From: Diploscapter coronatus
Taxonomy: Eukaryota > Nematoda > Chromadorea > Rhabditida > Rhabditidae
Length of the DNA stretch: 64,000 nt
NCBI GenBank assembly: GCA_964036155.1
Contig: OZ038422.1
Span: 36,665,201 to 36,729,200 of the forward strand
Direction: 5' to 3'
Below the pieces are notes generated by a model. The model did not search any database. It was given only the letters and a program-made list of their open reading frames with translations, and had not been told where the DNA came from. Shown here piece by piece: positions 11,717-23,956 of the stretch (position 1 is the stretch's first letter; every line of letters starts with the position of its first letter). Both the position numbers and the translations under genes were made by a program.

Positions 11717-13338
11717 TTACAAATATCTTTCTCCCGAACTGCTGATGATGGTCACAATCAGCTCGTCGTGGTAATCGGGTAGTTGGGTTAGCTGGAATCC
11801 GTTTGCTATTACTCATGAATAAATAAATAAACGAAGATCAGCTTTATTTTCAATGATCAATAGCGCTGTTTCGAGAAAAATGAACAGTACTACTGTTTCA
11901 AAATGAAAGTTGTTTTGAAAAACAAAGTTAGGTTTGCTAAACATTTTTCTTGGATAGGACAATTGTGATGTGCCTACTTTGATAGCTGCAGCGACGTTTG
12001 CCCCAGACGCGATTCCGGCCAAAATGCCTTCTTCGGTCGCGAGTCGTCTCGCCATTTGCATCGCTTCGGCCGATGTGATTCGAATTGGCGTCGTCAAAAT
12101 CGACTGGTCCAAAATGTTCGGAATGAAGCCCGTACCGATTCCTGAAAGATGAACAGAATTGGTTGTTGGCATTCGTGATTTGTTCGTCACCTTGGATAAA
12201 GTGATGTCCCGCGGGATAGCCAGACAACACTGAAGATTCAAACGGCTCTATTGGAACGATCTGAAATATCGACATCGAAATCGCCTTCCAAACCCGATCA
12301 GTAAAGAGGAAAATAGGAAAAACAATATACCATAATATCAGGATTCTTCTTCTTGAGGTACTTGCCGATGCCAACGATGGTTCCTCCTGTGCCAACACCC
12401 ATCAGAAGTGCCTTCACCTCGCCGTTCGTCTGACTCCAGATTTCCGGACCCGTCGTCATATAGTGCGCCTCGTAGTTTGCCGAATCCGAAAACTGAAACA
12501 AGAATTTAAATCTTTTCATAAAAAGCTACGCATATTTTGGTCGATTTTCATGATTAGTGAAAATTACAACAATTTTATTCGGTATTATATTGAACTTCAC
12601 TAGGCCTACTTGATCGAGATAGAAGGCATTTGGAATGCGCGAGGCTAACGCCTCGGACAATCGCACAGCTCCTCCCAAACCATCTTCAGCCCTCGTCAAA
12701 ACCACCTAAAATTGCTCTATTTTTTTCCAATAAATAATGCTTTTTCAACCTCAGCCCCGTATGCCTTGATGAGCATTCTGCGCTCGATGCTGGAACTCGC
12801 TGGCATCACGAGTATTGCCTTGTATCTGAATTTCGAAAGTTATTTCTCAAATAATATTTAATGGTCCCATATTCTTGTTCGAGAATCGTTCATTTCATTT
12901 TTGTCAAACTTTATGCCCACCCTTTGTACGCAGCGCAGTGGGCGAGTGCAATGCCGGAGTTGCCGCTGGTCGGTTCGATCAGCACGGTTTCACCTACAGA
13001 AAAAGTTACGAAGTTTTATTTTAGCAAAAAAATCACCAGGCCGAATTTTGCCAGCCTCTTCAGCCCTTTCGAGCAGATACGACGCCATTCGATCCTTCAA
13101 CGAGCCAGACGGACTGATGTACTCCATCTTGACGGCTAGAAGAAATTTATGAGTCCGATGAAATTATCAAATATTTGAGAAAACAGCTTATTGTGAAAAC
13201 GGATCGTTTTTTTTTGTTAAAATTCTCATGCTCACCAATGTTTGCCTTGGTTCCAGCGACGACATTCTTCAGTTTAAGCATCGGTGTATTCCCGATGATC
13301 GTCGTACCGCAGGTCGCCATCTGGCGAATGTATGCCAT
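11717..13338 (-). CDS. cysteine synthase / cystathionine beta-synthase-like PLP enzyme
   Basis: Nine exons in continuous phase: 13338-13236, 13135-13037, 12993-12921, 12825-12750, 12705-12610, 12492-12331, 12260-12191, 12141-11978, 11791-11717; 305 residues. This is a fold-type II PLP enzyme of the O-acetylserine sulfhydrylase/CBS family. The Schiff-base lysine is K48 in SGSLKDRM, the substrate-loop signature is PTSGNSG (residues 75-81), and the phosphate-binding loop is GTGGT (183-187). The C-terminal segment near SSSGERYL resembles cysteine synthase rather than CBS, and no regulatory CBS domain follows, so a cysteine synthase-like (nematode cysl family) role in sulfide, cyanide or cysteine metabolism is the best guess. 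The exact substrate cannot be read from sequence. The dead mariner lies just downstream. Confidence 0.9.
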
Positions 13339-13861
13339 TTACAGGTTATCTAAAAGCTCTATGATTTTACCGAATCTTACATCTTCGAATTCAGAAATTC
13401 AGACCAAGTCAACACTTTTTCAAGATGTCGAAAGAAGTGAAGATCAAGGTATCTATGTAAAAAAAATTAACAAGTGCAGTAGACATTCTCTATTCTTGGA
13501 AGAGATTGAAGTAACTAACCGATTTAGAAGCTTCAGAACTATCAGCGAAAATCAGTTGCAAACCAGTCGATTAGAGTCGAGTTGCAGAATCGGGCAGCAG
13601 GGGCGACTACTTTTTATAGTGAGCAGTTCGAGTAGGTGCACACGAATGCAGTCGCGTGTAGAAATGAGGGCAGCCTTCCGTGAGCAGTTAAATCAGGGAA
13701 TTATATTATTTTAAGCTATCAGTGCAAATTCGAAGAGATTATCACAAGGACTTCGAAAAGCTCTAAACTTTTCGTGGAAATAAGACCTGAGATATGAACT
13801 AGCTTGAGGAAGATTCAAGATTAGCGGACTCTTTGAACCACCCTTTTATCCATTTCTTCAT

Positions 13862-14736
13862 TCATGACGGTCTTCTTGAGCTGGTGTAATTGACGAAATG
13901 TTCCATTTTTAATTTCAAACATGACTTGTAAAATATCGTGCAATCAACATCATCGAAACCTAAATTTTGTAATCTTTGATGATCACGAACATACTCTTCT
14001 ATGAAATGAGGTTCCAGATGATCTATAAACCTGGAAGCCATATATTTCATCATGACATGGAATAAATTTGCAAAAAAAAAACCTTAGATTACGATAACTT
14101 TACTTTTTATTTACATCTTATTATAACTCGACGAGTACGAGAATGGTAAATTAAATTATTTAGTTTTGAAAAATTTGAAATAGATTTTCTGCTCACTAAT
14201 TTTTAAAGTTGTTTCAATGCTATGGGTGTAGTCTTGCGAATTCTTTATTTAGATAAGTATTCCTATTCTCATTAAACGCAGAATCGGACTTTGATATCTC
14301 AGAGCCTAATGGCAAATGTTGCATGAAGCAAAAGGTTTTCAAAGTTAATTCAGATATTTTTAAATTTGAAAATAGTCTCTCCTGCAGCCGTTTGCAGCAG
14401 TCCAGACACGAGGAAATTCGTATAAATCCAATCAGCAAATCATGCATGGAAATTCACTTTTTGCAAGAAAAATATCAACAAATCACTGAAGCTCAACTAA
14501 TTTTTGTAAGGAGTTATAAAAAGGAAGTGCATATTTGAAAAAGAACTCTAAATCTGAATTTATTCCAACGTCATGGGGAATGCTAATGAGTGATATTCAT
14601 TTTGATAATTACGATCAAATAAAAATTGACAAGAATGGTGACAGTTAATTTGCAATTGTGTGTAGTTAACATTTCCGAATGCATAATCAGTCCTTATCAA
14701 ATTGGCGAAATACCAAGATGGTTTCAGAAGAAGCAT
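13862..14736 (-). CDS. possible gene fragments, unknown function
   Basis: Three minus-strand open stretches look protein-like: 14736-14560 (58 codons from a Met, with WYFANLIRTDY), roughly 14447-14220 (contains SCLDCCKRLQERL) and 14034-13862 (behind a ttccag acceptor, with YVRDHQRLQNLGFDDVDC). They could be exons of one small gene with paired cysteines or remnants of one, but I could not join them in phase and recognise no family. The flanking 14.8-15.67 kb stretch is AT-rich and shows nothing. Confidence 0.22.
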
Positions 14737-15670
14737 ACTGGCTCGAATTGATTACGATTTTCCAATTGGTAAATGTTGAGCCCTCATTAATTTTTGTAGT
14801 AACATTTATATATCTTTCTAATACCTTTCAATAATTCCTTAGAACCAAGCATTATTACACGTTTTAATAATGACACATTTTATTGATAGATTACACTGTA
14901 AACTGATGTAATTTTAAACTTCACTTCCATTTTCTTTTTAGCATGGTCACATCACATTTCATTCAAATTTTTAAAAAACTTTTAAATACTAATGTTTAAA
15001 ATGGCGCATAGCATTGGAATTCTTATCGTTGATAGTTTATAAAACAGCCTATGCGTTATCAAAACCCTAAGGGTCTTTCCCAATTATTTAGTCAAATCAT
15101 AAATATGCAGAAGTGATAATCATTTGATATGTCATTCGCTCATACAATTGGCTACGCTTTTTCTATGAGAAGTGAAGCTAATATTATTTCATACAGTGAT
15201 TTCGTACCACTTTCTATAATACGATTGAAACTTGCAATAAGTTTTATTTTTCGCGAAGATCAGCTTTCTTTCTTAAGAATGTTGTTAAAGTTCAAATCAT
15301 AATCCATTTGTTTATTTCGCCATAATTTTGAATGATTATGCAAAAATACGGAAGTTAGGCGCCAAAATGTCAGATTACAAGTTGAAAAATGAGTAGTAAA
15401 TTTGTAGTTTCGGAATTAGAGTGACCGGACTGATAAAGCTGCACTTTGTTTGGTGATTTCATTTCATCATGATTCTTAGCCATATTTGTTCAATTTTGTA
15501 AGTTAAATGTGTCAGACATTTTCCAATTCTTGTATTTCTGCAAGAGACGGTAGACTTATTATTCCTCTTCTTCGTGTAATTCAAACCGCGATTAAAGAAA
15601 GTTTTATTTTCATGACTTGATTGAACTCTCTTCGATTTAATCATTTCGACCATTTTCAGAATATCCTAGC

Positions 15671-16340
15671 ATGAAATCTCGAATTAACGATAGCGTGACG
15701 AGAATATTTCTCGGTATAATCGTTTTTGCATGGTCAGCATCCACAGTACCAAGCTCCAGAATACGGTATTTCGAAATTTTAAATTTGCAGTAATTTTTTA
15801 TTTTCAGGCGGTCGTTCATCTACCCTGATATCATATCCGGTGTGGGCTCTATTAGTCAAGCTGGAAAAATGGCTCTGGCGATGGATCGAGCTCTATCGGG
15901 AATTAAAACTAGCGTGAGTTGGATTATGCTGATGCAGGTTTTTATGAACATGCTAAAACTTTAGGTTCATAATGGCCTGAAAATTCCGATAAATGTGTCT
16001 TGTTTCTCGAAACACGGCGAATGGAGTCACTCGCAAAGATTACGAAGGAACGAGTGGTTCTTGTTCGATTTCGGTTAGTCGTTTGAATTTTTAACGACTT
16101 TATAAAACTAGAGCTTGTTCAGGAATTATGAGAAGATTTAAAATTTTAGATCCTGATAGTTCGAAATACGAAATATTCTGGTGCGAAATTAAGCTGAATA
16201 GACGACGTATCCATTGGCAAGCCTACAAGGGTCAATCTGGGAATCACTTCTGGTTTATAAAACCCAATGGAATTTATCTAGGAACTGCAGATGCCACAGA
16301 CATGATGCTTTACATCGAGTATAAGTTCTGCTTATTATAG
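15671..16340 (+). CDS. small secreted protein, possibly S1-like beta-sandwich
   Basis: Four exons in phase: 15671-15765, 15808-15913, 15965-16073, 16123-16340; 175 residues. The N-terminus has a signal-peptide-like core (IFLGIIVFAWSAS). The mature part contains VHNGLKIPINVSC, a NEWFLFDF strand, FWCEI and HWQAYKG. This spacing of an N-L-V-C strand, a W-F-F strand and a later W-C strand recalls the plant self-incompatibility S1 fold, but the resemblance is by eye only. No other domain was recognised. An extracellular role is inferred from the signal peptide. A MITE lies 56 bp downstream. Confidence 0.6.
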
Positions 16341-16396
16341 TTTTTGACTGTCTTGTTTCAAGACATCTCAAATTCAAGTACAAATGATCAGTTGTG

Positions 16397-16653
16397 ATAC
16401 TCTCTTCCCAAATCGACGAGATCCTTGCCTGTGCGATTCGCGCTACTCGGGTTTTATCGTCACACGCGAGCGGCTGCGTGGCGTTTCTCTTTGCTCTCTC
16501 AAGAAGATGCATTATCTCCCTATTGCGTCAGATTGTAAAATCTGATGTAAGAGGAAGTAGAAGGGAAGTAACGGATCCGCTCGCGAGTGGCGATAAAACC
16601 CAAATGGCGTGAATCGCACAGGCAAAGATCTCATCAATTTGGGAAGAGAGTAT
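16397..16653. mobile_element. MITE with long terminal inverted repeats
   Basis: The two ends are imperfect inverted copies of about 75 bp: left arm 16397-16474 (atactctcttcccaaat...) and right arm 16580-16653, sharing the runs gcctgtgcgattc and gggttttatcg. The middle is about 105 bp and has no transposase. This is the structure of a non-autonomous DNA element. The target duplication is not clear. Confidence 0.75.
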
Positions 16654-16880
16654 ATCGAATTTGTAAATGTGCTTTCACGGTCAAATAATTTAGGCAATGA
16701 ATAAATTGAAATTATAGTAATATCGTTAATAAAAATTGCTTGATTTAAATATCATGCAGAAACATTAACATGTTATGAAAACGTAAATAATTTATACGTT
16801 TTATATATTTATTGGGTAAGTATTTATTTCAAATGGTTACTAGGTAAGTTCTGGAGCAAACTGGTCGGTCTTATTCAAAT

Positions 16881-17075
16881 TTATTTAACGGGAGTAGATT
16901 CATTCGGGTGACTTTCACGGCTCCCTTTAATTTTGAACTTGTATGGAATTGGAATCTTTTTGAAGAGATTGTAAACAATTTTTCGTTTCGTCGAAATTCC
17001 GATCATAAATGTTAGAGGCACTGCTAAAGCATAAAGATAGGCGATGAATGAAGCGAATGATTGCGACATAACTGC
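16881..17075 (-). CDS. possible exon with a membrane helix
   Basis: An open stretch behind a tgttcag acceptor encodes a hydrophobic helix (FIAYLYALAVPLTFMIGI) followed by a basic, Ser/Lys-rich tail and a stop. It resembles the last helix and tail of a seven-helix receptor but is too short to assign. It could belong to a gene with the stretch at 17112-17345. Confidence 0.25.
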   Translation of the reverse strand, partial: AVMSQSFASFIAYLYALAVPLTFMIGISTKRKIVYNLFKKIPIPYKFKIKGSRESHPNESTPVK

Positions 17076-17111
17076 CTGAACATTACTATTTGAACTTACA
17101 ATGAGCTATTT

Positions 17112-17345
17112 TCAATATTCATGAGTTTCTTTAATGAAAACTTGTACAATTTGCTTTAAACATTTAGTATTGATGACATCGCTAATCACGAGTTGTTCAT
17201 ACAGTGGCGCACAAAAGTTTGGAACAATGCATAAGTTTTTATCTGCTTTAAGATATGACAATCTTGCTGGTTCAGTCCGAACAAATGGAAGACGTATTTT
17301 CAGTCGATCTCGCATGAATTTCCTTACATCTTGGCCCAGTTTGTA
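17112..17345 (-). CDS. possible last exon, unknown function
   Basis: This open stretch behind a ttttcacag acceptor encodes 77 residues (contains LGQDVRKFMRDRLKIRL and CIVPNFCAPLYEQL) and ends in a tga stop. It has no membrane helix and I recognise no family. No convincing upstream exon was identified between 17.35 and 18.0 kb. Confidence 0.25.
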   Translation of the reverse strand, partial: YKLGQDVRKFMRDRLKIRLPFVRTEPARLSYLKADKNLCIVPNFCAPLYEQLVISDVINTKCLKQIVQVFIKETHEY

Positions 17346-18284
17346 CTGTGAAAAACAACTTTAACGCAGTTCTATGATCAAGTCGATCGATTACGCACAA
17401 TAGAAGACCCCTTGGCAATGATCCGAGGATCAATTTAGGAAAAATAATCATTTTAGATTTAAAGTGAATATTCTTAATTAGGTATATATCTGAAACGGAT
17501 ATTGTTTCATCCAATCACTGCTCACACAATTTATTCCATCGATTTATTATTTCGTAGCCACAAATCGTTTGTGCTTAGGAAGTGAGAAGGAGCCACGGAG
17601 TCAGACCAACAAACTATCATATTGTTTCAGAAAGGAAATTTTTTACACTTGAAATGGCCAATTAGTGCTTCTCTGGGCTAATTTCGTGGCCCGTTATCCA
17701 CTCCAAAGAAGTGCACAATGACAATGTTGAAATGCACTCATCGTTCTGGAAAATGACTCTTGAAAACTCGAAGCAGGCTAGAATTCTGCGATATTTTATT
17801 TTAACAAGACAACGTTTTAAATAGTTTATAATTTTATAACATGAACAGTTTTCATATTCTTATCTATGAGAAAAGAAAGTTATCGGAGAGAGGCTAGAAT
17901 GTTCAACTGCCTAATTCTCGTGTTCACACTCCAGACGAAAAATCACGATTTTGAAAGCTGAGATAATCGATAAAATCACTCTTATCACGGGTTTGTAAAT
18001 CGATCAATTTCATCATGAGCATCACATTCCATTTTATTCTATCATGTTGGTTACCTAAAATGTGGGCGGAGTTTGGCATCTTGGAAGGGCGCGTGGGGAG
18101 TAAGGAGGGAATGCTGTGTTTGGTTGTTGAAAGGTGAGGGGAAGAGGGAAGGAATGAAAGAGAGAGGAGAGGAGAGGAAAGGAAGGAGAGGATTGCATTG
18201 GAGAATTGGATCGAGTCGGTGGAGGGCAACGACTCGCACCGCTGCCTGCCCGCCTGACTGACCGACCGCTCTGCCTGACTTTCC

Positions 18285-21200
18285 ATGGAGCACATCTGGA
18301 GAGGCTACTCTGCTCCTGCATCCGCCACTATCACTGTCCCAGTCACTACTTCATCAGCGTCAGCTTCCAGCAGTTATGCCTCATATTCTCTACCAGCGGG
18401 AGTCCACGTACCAATTACAGTACCCTTCGGCACAATCCATCACCCTTCACTCACCTCTGTAACATCATCAAGCGGCATATTTCCGTTAGGTAAGAAGAGA
18501 CGGTTTTAGAAATTCTCAAAAAAAAACTGATACTATAGTAAAAGAAAGCTGATCTTTACGAAGTTTCTTTATTCTTTTACTGACAGGAAGTTCGACATTT
18601 TCAATGGATCGGTTTTCCTTCAATTTGTTCTGAGATAAAAATGCTCTTTTTAACGAATTTCACGGATTTCGCAATTCCCATGTTTTTTACCTCAGAAGTG
18701 TTATCTGAAAACAATTTCAAACAATTATAAGACATTGGAATAAATAGTTTTCCATGAATAATAAAAAAAACTAGCAGAAAATGAATATTGATATTGAGAT
18801 AGTGGTCATACTGGAGTGAACCAATTGGGAGGAGTTTTCGTGAATGGAAGGCCTCTGCCTGATCAAATTAGATCGCGGATTGTGGATATGGCTCAACAAG
18901 GAGTCAGACCATGTGATATCTCACGACAGTTGAGGTTAGATAATTGATAAAGTACTCAAGACTTTGAAATCTGAATCATGCTGACAAAAATCCTTCATTT
19001 CTTTTGCAAATTTTCATAATCCGCTTGAATAAATTCAGGGTTTCTCATGGATGCGTCTCCAAAATTCTGGGTCGATTCTACGAGACTGGATCAGTTAGAC
19101 CTGGTAAGACCTGCAAACAAATATTCCTTCAAAATGATTGACGTGCTTTGGTTTCGAATTGCTGCAAATGCAATTCTCCCATTCGACTTGCCACGCATAC
19201 AGTATGCTTATCAGAGCAGAACTTTCTTCTTCTCTCCTCTCCTCTCTTTTTGTGGTTATTTCACTTCGTATTGTGTTGCCTTACATAAAGAGGTGCTTTC
19301 GAATGGAGGGAGACGCAAAAAGAGAAGAAGGAAGGAGGAACCAAGGCGACCTTCAAAAGAAAGAAAGGGGAGGGTCTGAGAGAATTTGACGAAACAAATC
19401 AAATCCAATGGGAAAGATACGGTAGATTGAAACTCAAAATGCAATGGAAAAATTGAGAAAATCCGGAGTTTTGAAATTCCAATTTATAAAACAAAACAGT
19501 TTCTTAGTTCAGAACAAAAAACTCGGATTAAGGAACTTCGTCCAATCTTGAAACCGAATATTAAAGAATGATTTGAACCATTTCAGGGATAATCGGCGGA
19601 TCGAAGCCGAAGGTAGCAACTCCAAGAGTCGTTCAGTGCATAGCGGCATACAAACGAGCCAATCCAACCATGTTTGCCTGGGAGATCAGGGAAAAGCTCA
19701 TTCAAGTAATCACAGTCAAGGAATAGCCTGCAAACCTAGAGTCTAAAAATTTGTATGAGAGAGACGATTATTTTTAAAACACTTTACCACTTCCTCCTAT
19801 TATCTGAGATTTTCATATGGTTAAATGGCATCTTAAGGAAGAGCAAAAATGAAATGGAGTAATTTTAGGAAAGAATATGTGACCAAGATAATGTTCCTTC
19901 AGTATCTTCCATCAATAGGATCGTTCGAAACAAAGTAAATTTCAATGGACATACAGTTCCGGTCAAAAGATAGTAAACACCTTGTTTTTTGACCATAACT
20001 TTTTTTCTACTTTACCTATTTTGACAAACTTTTTTTCATTTGAAAGAGGATAAAAAGTTACATAAGTGTGCCAATTTTCAGCTTTCTAGGTATACCAATT
20101 CACGAGTTATCGATTTATTTCGATTTTTGCGCGGACAAAAGATAGTAAACAGTTTTGAAAATGGTCCAAGTAAACCAATTAACGGAAGATAATTAAGCAT
20201 GGATATTTTTCCTCGAAAGTAATCTTCTTCATCTATATACTTGCCAAGTTTCAAATAAGTTGGATCAGAAATAAGAAAGATATGATTTTTTTTCGAGGAC
20301 CTTCCTTAATTGGGATACCTCCGGTCCAGAACTGGCAAATCCAAAACTGCCCGATTCAGAACTTTTGTGAATAGGCGTGTCTGACTGGGCTAACAAAAGT
20401 TTTGGATCGGACAGTTCTGAATTTGTCAGTTCTGGATCGGGGTGTCCCTTTTAACTATAGAAAATAACCCATTTTGACGTCTACGCATCAAAAAACGTGA
20501 TCACGTACGCAAGTGGATGGAGTTAGGAAGTGAAAAATGGCTACATCTGATTCTCCGATTAAAACTACACAATTATTGTTAAAACTTACCCTATGAAAAA
20601 TTGTTCGAAAAGATAACAATATGCCGAATCTTTTTTTCCATGAAAATAAGACGTTTTTCATAGTTAAGCAAAGCAATTTTGGGTACCTCATTTTTCTTCA
20701 TCTCAACGTGCTCATATGATTTTTTTCATAAAGGAAATTTATATGGAACTTATGCAGATTTGATCAGAGAATTAAACACAGGAGTTCTTTCTCGCCAAAC
20801 TCCACCCACTCGCGTACGTCATCACGTTTTCTGATGCGTCTACGTCAAAATAGACTATTTTCTATAGTTAAGGAGGGTCTCCGAAAAAAATTCGTATCTT
20901 TCTTATTTCTAATCCAATTGATTTGAAACTTGGCAAATATATAGATGAAAAAGGTTACTTTCGAGAAAAAATATCCGCGCTTAATTATCCCCCGCTAATT
21001 GGTTTAATTGGACCATTTTCAAAACTGTTTACTATCTTTTGTCCGCGCAAAAATTGAAATAAATCGATAACTCGTGAATTGGTATACCTAGAAAGCTGAA
21101 AATTGGCACACTTATGTAACTTTTTATCCTCTTTCAAATGAAAAAAAGTTTGTCAAAATAGGTAAAGTAGAAAAAAAGTTATGGTCAAAAAACAAGGTGT

Positions 21201-21694
21201 TTACTATCTTTTGACCGGAACTGTATTTCTATCTGAATTCTTTATATTTAGACATCATTATCATCGAATTCGAACTCTGCCCAGAATCACAATAGTCCTT
21301 CGACAACGACAGCCACAACTCGACCTCAGATAACTCCGACTTCGACCGTTCTTACCTCTCCATTTGCTGCTGGTATACAAAATTATCCGACTTAAAGATT
21401 CTTTTATGATCCACTTTCAGCTTCATATAATATCAACGATTTACTAGGATTTGAGCAGAAGCAGAAGGACTGGTTGATTCGGTCTGCTATCAAAGTAATC
21501 GTGAAAATATTTCAATACTTTGGCACTCAGCTGGTTTTTAGGAAGATGTCTCGATTCCGCCCGGATTCGCGAATTTGTCAGCCTATGGCGAGGATTGGAT
21601 GATGCGCTGTCCTCTCGGTCCTCTTACAGTTTGTCAGCCTCAGGTTCAGCAACAACAATCACCTTCTGCTCATAACGGTCAGATCAATGCGTGA
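18285..21694 (+). CDS. Pax-2/5/8-type paired-domain transcription factor
   Basis: Eight exons in phase: 18285-18489, 18799-18934, 19039-19103, 19587-19705, 19869-19934, 21252-21372, 21421-21494, 21542-21694; 312 residues. A Ser/Thr-rich N-terminus (1-70) precedes a full paired domain (about 71-197) with [50 protein letters not shown] and [20 protein letters not shown] (240-248) is an octapeptide motif, used for Groucho-type co-repressors. No homeodomain follows. This combination points to the Pax-2/5/8 group (egl-38 and pax-2 in C. elegans), a DNA-binding developmental regulator in the nucleus. The intron between the fifth and sixth exons is almost entirely a fold-back transposon. The start was chosen as the Met in phase with the paired domain; the first 69 residues are less certain. 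Confidence 0.92.
19954..21223. mobile_element. fold-back (long inverted repeat) Tc1/mariner-type non-autonomous element
   Basis: The ends are exact inverted copies (cagttccggtcaaaagatag...) flanked by TA at 19952-19953 and 21224-21225, as for Tc1-type elements. Homology between the two arms runs from each end nearly to the centre (about 0.6 kb per arm, diverging inward), so the single strand could fold into one hairpin. No transposase is encoded. The left arm is interrupted by a second element at 20310-20450. It lies in an intron of the Pax gene. Confidence 0.92.
20310..20450. mobile_element. nested 141-bp MITE with TTAA target duplication
   Basis: This hairpin-forming insert has two arms of about 56 bp (20312-20368 and 20394-20449; each holds tccagaactg and caaaact-type runs). 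It is flanked by TTAA at 20306-20309 and 20451-20454. The partner arm of the surrounding fold-back element has a single uninterrupted TTAA at the matching place, which proves the insertion. TTAA targets are typical of piggyBac-type transposases. Confidence 0.85.
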
Positions 21695-23891
21695 TTTTTG
21701 TGTCAGATATGTATCATGGATAAGATGGAATGGGAGTTTTGGAATTCTGAGTCGAACATGTTTTTTGAAATAGTCAAAAATGAAAGCAGGAAAAGGTTCC
21801 ACCTCATTCTTGATATGCATTCAATTTTTACATCATGAGACTATTACAAAGAGGTTGCCTTCTAAATTATCGTTCATTTGCATTTATTGGTCTTTTGCAT
21901 TACGAGAAATATTGGTCTCATTTTCAGCTATTTACAAATCTTGCCATTTTAGATCTACAAATTGCAGTTATTTTCTTTGAATATTCGATTTTGTGATGCT
22001 TGGTGATGATTTCTGATATTCAATAATTTCTGATGGGGCACTTTGAATCTCACTTTTATTATCTCTCGAATAAATATTATATGAATCATACAAATATAGA
22101 GTTGATCTTCACTAATTATGTCCATCCTGTTCTATTTCGACCCCACTGCAGTGCAATTCAAACGCAAAGGGAGCTGTCAGTGGATCCAATTCACTCGATG
22201 ACATGCTTATTTGCCAAATTATCTCTCGCTTTCTGTTCATTTCATTCTATTTCTGCATCTCTTCTATTTCACTGCTCTTTCACTTTCTATAATAGGATAA
22301 AAGCCAAGCTCATTTTCATTCATTCGCTCATTTTCGGTCGTATTTTTACCAGCAGCTTAGCGGCGAATTGACGAATTGGCTCATGAACGGCTCCGCTGAG
22401 TCTACCAGATTCAGCCGAGAAAATATAGAAAAAAAGAGAATAAAATCATGTTGACTGGTTTTTTTTGTTAAATCTACGAGTATTCATCAAAGAATTTCTT
22501 CAACTAACATCTAAAAAGCATTTCTCAAGAATATTTTTCGAACATGCTTTTGATTAAATGATAACATTCACGCGCAACTTCAATTGACAATCCATCCAAT
22601 ATCATTTCATATTTCCATCCCTAAAAACTCATTACTTTCAATAATGCGTTAACCTGGCGTCAGAAAGGTACGCATATCTGCGTTTTTGCCTGCAGTCATC
22701 TGCCAAATGTCCCGGAAGTTTGGGTTTTTACTCGGTTCCTCAACAAACATGTGAATGGAAGCGAGATTCGAGGTCATCTGATCTGCTAATCTTGCAAAAT
22801 GAGGAAATTATGATCGATCCAAATATTTACATCAGCAGCAAAACAACACACAGCAAACAGACAACAATCACAAAGCCGCTTACATTCACCTTTCCTGTGT
22901 CCTTCAAAATATCTCTCATATCTGCATATCCTCATCCTTTGCAATATTTTCATAATCGGCATCGACCCAGAAAACGATCGGAAGTGAAGGATTTGATGCA
23001 CAGAAAGACAAGTAAAGGGGATAATTCAACAATTCCATATTCCATCGTTGCAATAATACTCCATTGCGGGAAGTCAGATGAATAACAGGATTAGAAAAGA
23101 CATCGTGGATATATGAATGATTGACTGTGTAACGGAAATTGCACCGCAGATTTGCGGTCAATAAACATTACATTGCAACATAACAATTAGAGGGGAGAGT
23201 AGCAATTGACAGTCAACTGGCACGAAGAGGTCAGTGAATTGATGATTGAGGGAACTGTAAGCAATTATACGTGGATATTTATGCATTTGTACATTTACGC
23301 AGGAATATTGAGTTTGAAAAAAGTATTGTATCAACTGATTTTTTTTCATTAAGAATTTTAATATGCAATCAGTTGGGCATAATTCGGCGTTTGATATTAG
23401 TAAAATAAAGAAATAGAGTTCATAAGCGGTTCATCGCAATTACGCAATATTTTCAAGGATCTTCAAATAAATGAGCAGATTGCTATTCTTGTGCTGATGC
23501 GCATGCGTTTTCCATGTCAAATGTCAACAGTCGGCAGAGAACGAAAGTGAATGAATGGTAATCCCAACTAATACCAGAATAACTTGTCAGGGAAAGTTGA
23601 CTGAATCTGAACTCGGATTGGTCCCTCTGTCTCTCTTCATCGCAGATGTTTTCGCCGTTTGGACAGGCAGATAATCACGTTCCCTTCTCTTTTCTGCCTG
23701 TCGAAATCGTCAACTCAAACTCTTTTTCTATTTTTTTAGTTCTGTCAGTAATAATCCTCCATTCTCTTCTCTTTTTTTTCTTCTCGACTCTGAATGATTG
23801 AATGACGCATCTGTGCAGAGTTGGGCTGTGACGACAACCGACTTTCCGACATTTGATTTTCCTGCCTTTCCCGAATCTCTCCGATTTCGAT
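21695..23891. other. no gene recognised between Pax gene and acidic proprotein gene
   Basis: Open frames at 22033-22371 and 22720-23085 (plus) and several on the minus strand lack splice context and family motifs. Nothing beyond AT-rich sequence is supported. Confidence 0.4.
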
Positions 23892-23900
23892 TATAAAAGG
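23892..23900 (+). promoter_or_regulatory. TATA box of the acidic proprotein gene
   Basis: tataaaagg lies 57 bp upstream of the start codon at 23957, a fitting place for a TATA box with a short 5' leader. A strong TATA suits a gene expressed at high level in few cells; this is inferred. Confidence 0.55.
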
Positions 23901-23956
23901 TTCGGAACCTGACTGATTCCTATTCACCTATCGAATCGAGTTGTTATTATCCAGCC

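Noticed and set aside
13175..13714. 179-codon plus-strand open frame
   Set aside because: Overlaps the antisense of the first exon of the cysteine synthase-like gene and continues into AT-rich DNA; no recognisable motif.
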